Below, one piece after another: positions 1-5,750 of a stretch of DNA of 22,905 bases. Numbering within the stretch: the stretch's first letter is position 1; each line of letters begins with the position of its first letter. Source of the stretch: JBARRO01 sp049644265 (lineage in GTDB: Bacteria; Bacteroidota; Ignavibacteria; UBA10030); assembly GCA_049644265.1 (NCBI GenBank), contig JBARRO010000106.1, positions 1 through 22,905 on the forward strand. Direction: 5' to 3'. The position numbers and the translations under genes are program-made. The notes beneath the pieces were generated by a model. The model was not told the origin of the DNA, searched no databases, and saw only the letters and a list, made by a program, of their open reading frames with translations.

Positions 1-67
1 GCGGGTGGGCTCGAACCACCGACCCTCTGCTTAAAAGGCAGATGCTCTACCCCTGAGCTACGCGCTC
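1..67 (-). tRNA. tRNA-Lys (anticodon TTT), 3' end cut by window edge
   Basis: Read on the minus strand, the 5' acceptor strand GAGCGCG is followed by T8-A9, a D-stem GCTC/GAGC, an anticodon stem TCTGC/GCAGA with loop CTTTTAA (anticodon TTT, lysine), a short variable loop, and a T-stem GGTGG/CCACC around the loop TTCGAGC. Only the first three bases (CGC) of the 3' acceptor strand are inside the window, and they pair correctly with the 5' strand. The remaining acceptor bases and the discriminator lie beyond base 1. All arms pair and the invariant bases are present, so this looks like a functional gene and not a relic. Confidence 0.95.
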
Positions 68-103
68 TCTTTGCAATATACCCAACTATCTCCCGATTTA
101 CAA
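68..103 (-). promoter_or_regulatory. Likely promoter of tRNA-Lys
   Basis: On the minus strand a -35-like TTGTAA (98-103) is separated by exactly 17 bases from TATATT (75-80). Seven bases separate the -10 from the mature tRNA 5' end at 67, so the transcript would begin at or next to the mature end. Matched by eye to the sigma70 consensus. Confidence 0.5.
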
Positions 104-120
104 AGGAGCAACCTTCGTCA

Positions 121-203
121 ATGGAAATTGGATATTGGTAATTGGATATTCATCTCGTAAAGATTCAATATCCAACATCCAACGCCCAATACCCAACTTC
201 CAA
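121..203. repeat. Inverted heptamer array (gene-less)
   Basis: The left arm (121-155) is made of 7-base units of the form TTGGWWA. The right arm (162-203) holds six consecutive 7-base units ending in CAA (GATTCAA, TATCCAA, CATCCAA, CGCCCAA, TACCCAA, CTTCCAA). The arms are roughly reverse complements of each other and leave only a few bases between them, so the stretch can fold into a long imperfect hairpin. It fills most of the gap between the DUF3098 gene and tRNA-Lys. No open frame of interest lies in it. Confidence 0.75.
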
Positions 204-212
204 ATGTACGAA

Positions 213-500
213 TTAGGTCTTCGGAGCCGACGGCTGCGCAACGGGAGACGTTGTCTCAGCTTCCGCTTTCTTCCTGTACAGAATTCCGATGGGAATCACC
301 ACGCAATAGCCGAGGACAAGCAGAATCGGCGCGACGACCAGCGGCATCGTGCCATCCCAGGGCGACTGGGAGAGAGCGACGTAGCCAAGAATAATCAGCA
401 GAATTCCGAGCCCCAGTATCTGGTAGTTCGTTTCCGTAAACGGCAAATGATCGCCGCCGGATTTCCTTTTCGAAGTAGCTTTCCGTTCAAAGCGGGCCAT
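213..500 (-). CDS. DUF3098-like small two-helix membrane protein
   Basis: This is a 95-residue protein with a basic N-terminus (about residues 1-20, rich in Lys/Arg). Two hydrophobic segments follow (about 26-44 and 52-75) and then a polar Ala/Pro-rich tail. The spacing of the helices and the APILLVLGY segment resemble the DUF3098 family, which is largely restricted to the Bacteroidota and relatives and has no established function. The ATG is preceded by a good ribosome binding site (AGGAG, six bases upstream). A strong intrinsic terminator ends about 20 bases upstream of that site, so the gene either has its own promoter or is reached only by read-through of the small RNA unit at 524-605. 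In many Bacteroidota, DUF3098 genes sit beside ftsX; here no ftsX neighbour is visible. The family call is from memory of the pattern. Confidence 0.75.
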   Translation of the reverse strand: MARFERKATSKRKSGGDHLPFTETNYQILGLGILLIILGYVALSQSPWDGTMPLVVAPILLVLGYCVVIPIGILYRKKAEAETTSPVAQPSAPKT

Positions 501-523
501 GATAGCTCCTATTCATGAAAGAA

Positions 524-605
524 TAAAAAACCCAGCGTTGGGGGGAACGCCGGGCTCGACCGTGTTTCAACAACAGTCAGGGGAGTTACTGTTGCTCTGG
601 TCGAG
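524..605 (-). ncRNA. Candidate structured small RNA with two C-rich loops
   Basis: Read on the minus strand, a closing stem CTCGACC (605-599) pairs with GGTCGAG (561-555). Inside it is a perfect 7-bp hairpin, CAACAGT/ACTGTTG (594-588 with 577-571), with the loop AACTCCCCTG. Directly after the closing stem comes a 9-bp hairpin CCCGGCGTT/AACGCTGGG with loop CCCCCC, followed by TTTTTT (530-525). A sigma70-like promoter ends right before the first stem. Promoter, compact fold and intrinsic terminator together define an approximately 80-nt transcription unit with no start codon or reading frame. It may be a free small RNA, or a leader or attenuator for the DUF3098 gene 25 bases downstream. I do not recognise a known family. 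Confidence 0.6.
525..554 (-). terminator. Intrinsic terminator of the small RNA unit
   Basis: Nine paired bases (CCCGGCGTT/AACGCTGGG, one G-U pair), a six-C loop and a run of six T on the minus strand give a textbook rho-independent terminator. It would also stop transcription arriving from lolD. Confidence 0.85.
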
Positions 606-609
606 TATA

Positions 610-637
610 AATTTAGTCCATTTTCAACAAAAGTCAA
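610..637 (-). promoter_or_regulatory. Likely promoter of the small RNA
   Basis: The minus strand shows TTGACT (632-637), a 16-base spacer, then TAAATT (610-615). The predicted start falls on the first bases of the CTCGACC stem. An overlapping TATACT gives an alternative -10 with TTTTGT 17 bases upstream. The site lies between the lolD stop and the RNA. Confidence 0.55.
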
Positions 638-650
638 GACCGGCCTCAGG

Positions 651-1355
651 TTATGCGTGACGAACGGGAAGCAGTTTTCCGTCCGCAAGACGCAGAATAC
701 GGTTTGCGCGCTTCGCGAGGTCGGGATTGTGCGTGGCGATCACAAAGGTCTGACCCCTCATCTCCGAGAGCTGCACCAGCAACTTGTGTAAATTCAACCC
801 ATTCTCCTCATCAAGGTTTCCCGAGGGCTCGTCTGCGAGGACAAGTTTTGGCCGGTTCATCAATGCCCGGGCTACCGCCACTCTCTGTTGTTCACCGCCG
901 GAAAGCTCGTTCGGCTTATGTTCCAAACGATCTTCCAAACCCACATCCCGCAGCAATGAGACGGCTTTGGACCTGGCCTGTTTCATGCTCTCCCCCCGTA
1001 TGAGGGCCGGCATACAAACATTTTCCACGGACGTAAACTCGGGCAGAAGATGATGAAATTGGAACACGAACCCGAGAGAGTTGTTCCGAAAACCCGCCAG
1101 CTTTTCCTCCGGGAATGATGAAACGTCCTCGCCTTCCACCAGCACCCGGCCGCTCGAAGGCCGATCGAGCCCACCGAGAATGTGCAGCAGGGTGCTCTTT
1201 CCGGATCCCGACGGCCCCACGATGACGACAATCTCCCCTTCCTTGATCTGAATATCCACTCCCTTCAGCACGGTGAGCGAAACATCTTTTCCTGTCTGGT
1301 ACCCCTTCCAGAGGTCTTCGCCTTGAAGGAGAATCGTTCGTTTTGTCACTCCCAT
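651..1355 (-). CDS. lolD: Lipoprotein-releasing ABC transporter ATPase LolD
   Basis: This is a 234-residue ABC ATPase of the MacB/LolD/FtsE type. Walker A GPSGSGKST lies at residues 47-55, a Q-loop near 99, the ABC signature LSGGEQQRV at 151, Walker B LVLADEP at 171-177 and the H-loop histidine near 209. It is expected to power extraction of outer-membrane lipoproteins from the inner membrane for transfer to LolA. The ATG overlaps the end of the upstream permease by 10 bases, with GGAGG nearby, indicating translational coupling in one operon with the two permeases. The family assignment is certain; the Lol role, as opposed to another MacB-like exporter, rests on the two adjacent LolC/E-type permeases. 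Confidence 0.93.
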   Translation of the reverse strand: MGVTKRTILLQGEDLWKGYQTGKDVSLTVLKGVDIQIKEGEIVVIVGPSGSGKSTLLHILGGLDRPSSGRVLVEGEDVSSFPEEKLAGFRNNSLGFVFQFHHLLPEFTSVENVCMPALIRGESMKQARSKAVSLLRDVGLEDRLEHKPNELSGGEQQRVAVARALMNRPKLVLADEPSGNLDEENGLNLHKLLVQLSEMRGQTFVIATHNPDLAKRANRILRLADGKLLPVRHA

Positions 1356-2572
1356 CGGATGGCCTCCACGGGGACAAGGTTCGATGCGCGTCGGGCGGGA
1401 TACCGGGACGCAAATGTCGACAAACCGATGGCAGCGAGAGCAACAACCATCAAATCGAGCACATGGACTTCAACCGGAATTGCCGAGATGATATAGACGG
1501 TGGGATCCAACGGGAATAAATGATACCGCTCCTGAAGGCCGACCACCAGAAGGCCAAGCACCAGTCCCAGAATCGTCCCGAGAATTCCGACGAACAGTCC
1601 CTGCGTCGTGAATATTTTCCGGATGCTTTCATTCGTCGCACCCATCGCTTTCAGAATGCCGATGTCACGGGTTTTTTCGATCACCGTCATGGTCAGCGAG
1701 CCGAGAAGATTGAACGAAGCCACGGCAATAATGAGGCAGAGAATCACGTAGGCCGACCATCGTTCAATCTGCATGACAGAATAAAGCTCGCGGTGAAGGT
1801 CGTACCAGGTGAGAATCCGGTACGTTGCGCCAAACTGCTTTGTCAGCGCGCGACGAGCCTGTTCGGAACGATCGGCGCTTCCCAACCGTACTTCGTACCC
1901 GTCGATCTGTTTCCCCACCCCGAACAATGATTGGGCGCTTTCAAGATTCGTGAAGGCAAAATACGCGTCATAATCCTTATTGTTCGATTCGTACATTCCG
2001 ATCACATGAAATCGCCGGATCACCGGGATTCCCAAATGATAGGTTGCAAGCTCTGCCGCCGACGGGCTGACAATGGCGATCGTGTCCCCGACAACGACAC
2101 CGAGACGATCTGCGAGGGTCATTCCCAGAACAATCCCGTTGCCGTTCTCTCCAACAAAATTCAGATCTCCAAGGACCATCTTGTCCTTGAGACCCGAAAC
2201 GGACGCAATCCGCTCGCCGACAATACCTTTGATGTTTACCACACGATTAATGTTCCGGGAGACCACCAGCGCCTTGCCGGAGACGTAGGGAGAATACCCT
2301 TTGACCTCGGGGTTGGTATCGAGGGAAGTTACAAGCGGGGCATACTGCGCAATCTCAATACGCTGAGGACTTTCGATGCGAAGATGGGGATCGAACGTCA
2401 CGAGAATCGATGTAACGAGGCCCCCGAATCCGTTGAACACCGAGAGCACCACGATGAGCGCCGCGACTCCGATCGTCACCCCGACGACGGAGATCAGGGA
2501 AATAACACCGACAAACCCGACTTGCTTTCTCGAGAGGAGATATCGCAGGGCTATGTTCTGTTCGAACGACAT
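1346..2572 (-). CDS. lolE: LolC/LolE-family permease (second copy)
   Basis: This is a 408-residue inner-membrane permease. The first transmembrane helix near residues 20-45 (GFVGVISLISVVGVTIGVAA) is followed by a periplasmic MacB-PCD-type domain of roughly 200 residues, then three C-terminal helices of the FtsX fold with the characteristic KTRDIGILKAMGA segment. It should form a heterodimer with the product of the gene immediately upstream and work with LolD. The start chosen is the ATG whose A is shared with the upstream stop (TGATG); a TTG one codon earlier is possible. Which paralogue corresponds to LolC and which to LolE cannot be decided from sequence, so the symbol is provisional. Confidence 0.85.
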   Translation of the reverse strand: MSFEQNIALRYLLSRKQVGFVGVISLISVVGVTIGVAALIVVLSVFNGFGGLVTSILVTFDPHLRIESPQRIEIAQYAPLVTSLDTNPEVKGYSPYVSGKALVVSRNINRVVNIKGIVGERIASVSGLKDKMVLGDLNFVGENGNGIVLGMTLADRLGVVVGDTIAIVSPSAAELATYHLGIPVIRRFHVIGMYESNNKDYDAYFAFTNLESAQSLFGVGKQIDGYEVRLGSADRSEQARRALTKQFGATYRILTWYDLHRELYSVMQIERWSAYVILCLIIAVASFNLLGSLTMTVIEKTRDIGILKAMGATNESIRKIFTTQGLFVGILGTILGLVLGLLVVGLQERYHLFPLDPTVYIISAIPVEVHVLDLMVVALAAIGLSTFASRYPARRASNLVPVEAIRWE

Positions 2573-3813
2573 CAACTGAACCGAAGAACGTTAATGGGGT
2601 CAAGTTTGGCAGCATACCGTGCAGGGAGAACAGAAGCCAGAAGACAGAGCACAAGAGCGGAGACACTCACAAGAAGAAAGTTGAACACCGAGAGGTCAAT
2701 CGGCACATGGGTCATGAAGTAGACGCCCGACGGCAGCGGAAAAAAACGGTATCGCAGTTCGATCCAGCACAGCACAAACGCGAGCAAATTGCCCAGCGCC
2801 GTACCCGTGATGCCGATGAGCATTCCCTGCGACAGAAAAATGCGCACGAGCGGTCCTTTCCGAATCCCCAGCGTGCGGAGAATTCCGATTTGTTTCGATT
2901 TTTCCATCACCATCATCAGCAGGGTGCCGATGATATTGACCGTGGCGACGATGATAATGAGTCCGAGGATAATCGGAATCGGTTTCTTCTGCAAATCGAT
3001 CCACGTGAAAAGATTTCGATACATCTGGTACATGGTTCTGGCATAATACGGATACCCCAGCGTCTCAGGGATCTGCTGGGAAAGGGCGGAAAGGTTGTTC
3101 AGGTCGCTGACCATGATGTCGAAGCCGGACACCATTCGCCCCACCTGGAACAACCGCTGGGCACTGGACAGGTTGACATAGACGAAGGAGCCATCGTAGT
3201 CCGCCATTCCGGTCTCATAGATCCCTTTAACCTCGAACTGCATCATGCGGGTCTGAGAAAGGGAAAGCGAGCTTCCTCCCAGGGCATAGAGCATCACTTT
3301 CTGGCCGACCGAAACCTCGAGTTTTTCCGCGAGGCGCCTGCCAAGGATGATGCTTTGGAGTCCCGAATCTTTTTCATCAAGGTCGTACACTCCATCGACA
3401 AGCCTCCGACGGGCCGCCGAAATGTCGTTCGAAGGATCGACCCCTTTGATCAGCACACCGTCGACGTCCTTCGGCGATTTGATCATTCCTTCCCGTGTGA
3501 GATACGGCGCAATTTCCGTCACCTCGGGATATCGTTGAAAGATCCGCTCCATCGTTTTGTCATGATCGGAGAGCAGTTGGTTCTGGAACGCAAAAAGCTG
3601 CATGTGTGCTGTAAAGCTGATCACATTCTGTTTGATCGTCTTTTCGAAGCCGCCGAGGATGGAGAGAGTGATGATCAGACTGGCCACGCCGAGCATAACG
3701 CCGATGACGGCGATCAGGGTGATAAACGAGATGAAGCCCCGGTTATGGCGCGACGTCAGATGGCGGAATGCGATGAAGTAGGAGATGAAATTCGATTTCT
3801 TTCGACGGGCCAC
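2572..3813 (-). CDS. lolC: LolC/LolE-family permease (first copy)
   Basis: This is a 413-residue protein with the same architecture as its downstream neighbour: a basic N-terminus, a helix near residues 30-55 (FISFITLIAVIGVMLGVASL), a large periplasmic domain, and three C-terminal helices with EKSKQIGILRTLGI before the second. Two different permeases followed by one ATPase is the classical LolCDE arrangement. The start is GTG, 14 bases after the prfB stop; no purine-rich site precedes it, so translation may depend on coupling with prfB. Identity between the two permeases is clearly low, so they are ancient paralogues and not a recent duplication. The C/E assignment is provisional. Confidence 0.85.
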   Translation of the reverse strand: MARRKKSNFISYFIAFRHLTSRHNRGFISFITLIAVIGVMLGVASLIITLSILGGFEKTIKQNVISFTAHMQLFAFQNQLLSDHDKTMERIFQRYPEVTEIAPYLTREGMIKSPKDVDGVLIKGVDPSNDISAARRRLVDGVYDLDEKDSGLQSIILGRRLAEKLEVSVGQKVMLYALGGSSLSLSQTRMMQFEVKGIYETGMADYDGSFVYVNLSSAQRLFQVGRMVSGFDIMVSDLNNLSALSQQIPETLGYPYYARTMYQMYRNLFTWIDLQKKPIPIILGLIIIVATVNIIGTLLMMVMEKSKQIGILRTLGIRKGPLVRIFLSQGMLIGITGTALGNLLAFVLCWIELRYRFFPLPSGVYFMTHVPIDLSVFNFLLVSVSALVLCLLASVLPARYAAKLDPINVLRFS

Positions 3814-3827
3814 GGGGGGATGACGGA

Positions 3828-4934
3828 TTATTTTTTCACCAGCGATTCAAGCAAGTAGCTTTTGATGAACTCATCGATATCCCCATCCATCACCGCCTGG
3901 ACATTGCCACTCTCCGTTCCTGTCCGATGGTCCTTGACGAGCTGATAGGGCTGGAAGGTGTATGACCGGATTTGACTTCCCCACTCAATCTTTTTCTTGG
4001 AACTTTCGATCACATTCAGACGGGCCTCCTCCTCTTCCCGCCTCAACTGATAGAGTCGGGATTTCAACATTTTCATCGCCCGTTCGCGGTTCTGGAATTG
4101 CGACCGTTCCTGCTGACAGGCCACAACGATTCCCGTCGGCACATGCGTTATGCGGACTGCGGTTTCGACTTTGTTGACGTTCTGCCCGCCTTTGCCGCCG
4201 GACCGGTACGTATCGATTCTCAAGTCCGCCGGGTTGATTTCGATTTCCACGTCGTTTTCAATTTCCGGGTAGACAAACACTGATGCGAATGAAGTGTGGC
4301 GCCGCGCGTTTGAATCGAAAGGAGAGATCCGAACCAGACGATGGACACCGCTTTCCGCCTTGAGATAGCCATACGCATACTTGCCGACCACCTCGATGGT
4401 GGCGCTTTTGATGCCCGCGCCTTCTCCTTCAAGGACATCGGCAAGGCTCACTTTGAATCCGTTACGTTCGCACCACCGGGTGTACATGCGGAGGAGCATT
4501 TCCGCCCAATCCTGTGCTTCGGTCCCCCCGGCACCGGAATGAATCGTCAACAGAGCGTTCTTCTCGTCGTCCGCGCCGCTGAGCATGTTACGGAGCTCCA
4601 GCTGTTCAATGTTTCGGCCAAGCGTTTCGATATCACGGAGGATTTCCGGCTCCATATTCGCTTCCTGGGTCTCTTCCGCCAGTGCCAAGAGAGCCTCTGT
4701 GTCACCCGCGAGAATGCTCAGCTTTTTCCATGCTTCGATCCACTCTTTGCGCTGATTGGCCTCGGCGATGACCTTTTGGGCGGAAACGTTGTCGTCCCAG
4801 AAGTGGGGCTCGGCGGATCGTGCCTCAAGCTCCTCGACTTCCTTCTCCTTCAGGTCGATATTCAGGTAACCGCGAAGAGCGAAGAGGCGGGTCTGTTGTT
4901 GCTTCAGTTTGTCTTTGAGGTCGCTGTACATCAT
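3828..4934 (-). CDS. prfB: Peptide chain release factor 2, encoded without a frameshift
   Basis: This is a 368-residue class-I release factor. The SPF tripeptide (204-206) identifies RF2, which reads UGA and UAA. The GGQ motif (249-251, in SGGKGGQNVNK) catalyses peptidyl-tRNA hydrolysis. In many bacteria prfB carries an in-frame UGA after the codons for RGYL that forces an autoregulatory +1 frameshift. Here RGYL (21-24) is followed directly by Asn-Ile-Asp in one continuous frame, so that control is absent. Two adjacent ATGs can serve as start (4934 or 4931). The upstream leader is a heptamer array with no evident ribosome binding site. The Lol genes follow after 14 bases and are probably cotranscribed. 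Confidence 0.95.
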   Translation of the reverse strand: MMYSDLKDKLKQQQTRLFALRGYLNIDLKEKEVEELEARSAEPHFWDDNVSAQKVIAEANQRKEWIEAWKKLSILAGDTEALLALAEETQEANMEPEILRDIETLGRNIEQLELRNMLSGADDEKNALLTIHSGAGGTEAQDWAEMLLRMYTRWCERNGFKVSLADVLEGEGAGIKSATIEVVGKYAYGYLKAESGVHRLVRISPFDSNARRHTSFASVFVYPEIENDVEIEINPADLRIDTYRSGGKGGQNVNKVETAVRITHVPTGIVVACQQERSQFQNRERAMKMLKSRLYQLRREEEEARLNVIESSKKKIEWGSQIRSYTFQPYQLVKDHRTGTESGNVQAVMDGDIDEFIKSYLLESLVKK

Positions 4935-4943
4935 GAAAAGAAA

Positions 4944-4980
4944 TATTGAATACTGAACAAGGAAAATGTTGAATGATGAA
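4944..4980. repeat. Heptamer array, left arm beside the S23 gene
   Basis: Seven-base units TATTGAA, TACTGAA, CAAGGAA, then after a two-base slip TGTTGAA and TGATGAA. The array fills the whole gap between the prfB start and the end of the S23 gene. It has the opposite orientation to the array at 5388-5427. Confidence 0.7.
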
Positions 4981-4983
4981 GTT

Positions 4984-5358
4984 CTATACTTTCTTCAGAT
5001 TTCTCCCTGCCGTACTGATGCTCTTTGCGAATATCGCAATCAGCTCGTATGTTTCTTTCTGCGCCGACTCCAGGATTTCAGTCCTGATCAAAGAAAGGCG
5101 CCGAATGACCTTCAGCGCGATTCCAGTTTCTCTCAATTCCTTCAAAACAACCTTGCACTTATGAACAAAGTCACTTCTTGACTCCGCGCCTTGTGCTTCA
5201 CCATAGTGAAGAGCACTTGACAATCCCGATCGAACGAGTTGACCCGATAAGTATGCCCCCACTCTCGAGCTGGGAAGCATATTAACGATCTTGCTGATGA
5301 TCACCGCAAAATCGATAAGCCTCTCTTCTAAATCATACTTTCGTTTCGTTTCCTGCAT
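4984..5358 (-). CDS. S23 / 23S rRNA intervening-sequence four-helix bundle protein
   Basis: This 124-residue all-helical protein has the layout of the S23 family: an N-terminal LEERLIDFAVIISKIVN helix, then SGQLVRSGLSSALHYGEAQ, a helix with the pattern FVHKCKVVLKELRETGIALKVI, and a C-terminal helix rich in Glu/Lys. Members were first found as ORFs in insertion sequences of spirochaete 23S rRNA. They are related to the Avd accessory protein of diversity-generating retroelements, and most free-standing copies have no known function. The start is ATG after an unusual ribosome binding site with seven consecutive G. The gene stands apart from the housekeeping genes around it, with heptamer arrays on both sides. 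No reverse transcriptase or variable repeat pair is present. Confidence 0.85.
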   Translation of the reverse strand: MQETKRKYDLEERLIDFAVIISKIVNMLPSSRVGAYLSGQLVRSGLSSALHYGEAQGAESRSDFVHKCKVVLKELRETGIALKVIRRLSLIRTEILESAQKETYELIAIFAKSISTAGRNLKKV

Positions 5359-5361
5359 TTG

Positions 5362-5368
5362 CCCCCCC
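5362..5368 (-). promoter_or_regulatory. Seven-G ribosome binding site of the S23 gene
   Basis: Minus-strand AAGGGGGGG lies three bases before the S23 ATG. A homopolymeric G run is an unusual Shine-Dalgarno sequence. It could vary in length by slippage, or be bound by a C-rich RNA loop such as the six-C loop at 540-545. Confidence 0.5.
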
Positions 5369-5387
5369 TTTTGTTAAGACATTCACA

Positions 5388-5427
5388 ACTTCAACATTCA
5401 ATATTCAATGTTCAATATTCAACATTT
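5388..5427. repeat. Heptamer array, right arm beside the S23 gene
   Basis: Consecutive 7-base units ACTTCAA, CATTCAA, TATTCAA, TGTTCAA, TATTCAA, CATTTCT. It contains the stop codon and last codons of the AtuA-like small gene. It is inverted relative to the array at 4944-4980. Confidence 0.75.
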
Positions 5428-5746
5428 CTTCTTCCTCCACCTCAATCTCCATCCTCAACAACGCGGCAGCAAGCGTCTTCCCCTGCGCATCATTCTTCAG
5501 CGACTTCGTCCCTCCTCCGCCCAATGCGTTGTGCAGAAGGAAATTCAACGCCCAGAGATTCGGAAGTTCGAAGCGCTCGACGGCACCGAGAGCGATGCCG
5601 TGGAAGTGCTTCTTCACCTTCTCTGCCGTCACATACTTCTGGATGATTGGATAGAACTCTGCCTTTCGTGCTATCAGGCCGACATTTGCGGTGTCGCCTT
5701 TGTCCCCCGATCGTCCGTGACAGATTTTGAGAAGTTGCACCTTCAT
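5405..5746 (-). CDS. AtuA-like small subunit (C-terminal domain of AtuA as a separate gene)
   Basis: This 113-residue protein begins MKVQLLKICHGRSGDKGDTA. The RSGDKGDTANVG segment is characteristic of the domain found at the C-terminus of full-length AtuA proteins or as a free-standing partner. I chose the ATG four bases after the AtuA stop; a TTG nine codons earlier would add an unusual extension. The stop codon and the last residues (EEEEMLNIEH) come from the heptamer array, so the natural C-terminus has probably been altered or extended by the repeat. It likely acts with the upstream AtuA-family protein; the reaction is not established for homologues outside acyclic terpene degraders. Confidence 0.8.
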   Translation of the reverse strand: MKVQLLKICHGRSGDKGDTANVGLIARKAEFYPIIQKYVTAEKVKKHFHGIALGAVERFELPNLWALNFLLHNALGGGGTKSLKNDAQGKTLAAALLRMEIEVEEEEMLNIEH

Positions 5747-5750
5747 AGGC

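Larger units (their letters stand above)
4944..5427. mobile_element. Possible S23 cassette bounded by inverted heptamer arrays
   Basis: A single small gene (S23 four-helix protein) is bracketed by heptamer arrays of the same family in inverted orientation: TTGAA-type units on the left and TTCAA-type units on the right. The two arrays also touch the neighbouring genes (prfB start, AtuA-like gene stop), as if a unit had been inserted between them. No transposase and no clear target duplication are visible, so mobility is inferred only from architecture. Confidence 0.3.

Noticed and set aside
121..203. Heptamer arrays considered as a CRISPR array
   Set aside because: Units are 7 bases and contiguous with no spacers, and no cas genes are present.
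2707..3858. Plus-strand open frame of 383 codons over the first Lol permease
   Set aside because: It lies wholly antisense to a well-supported membrane protein, and its translation is His/Arg/Asp-rich, typical of an antisense shadow.
4984..5358. A diversity-generating retroelement built around the S23/Avd-like gene
   Set aside because: No reverse transcriptase, template/variable repeat pair or target protein is in the window; only the four-helix protein is present.
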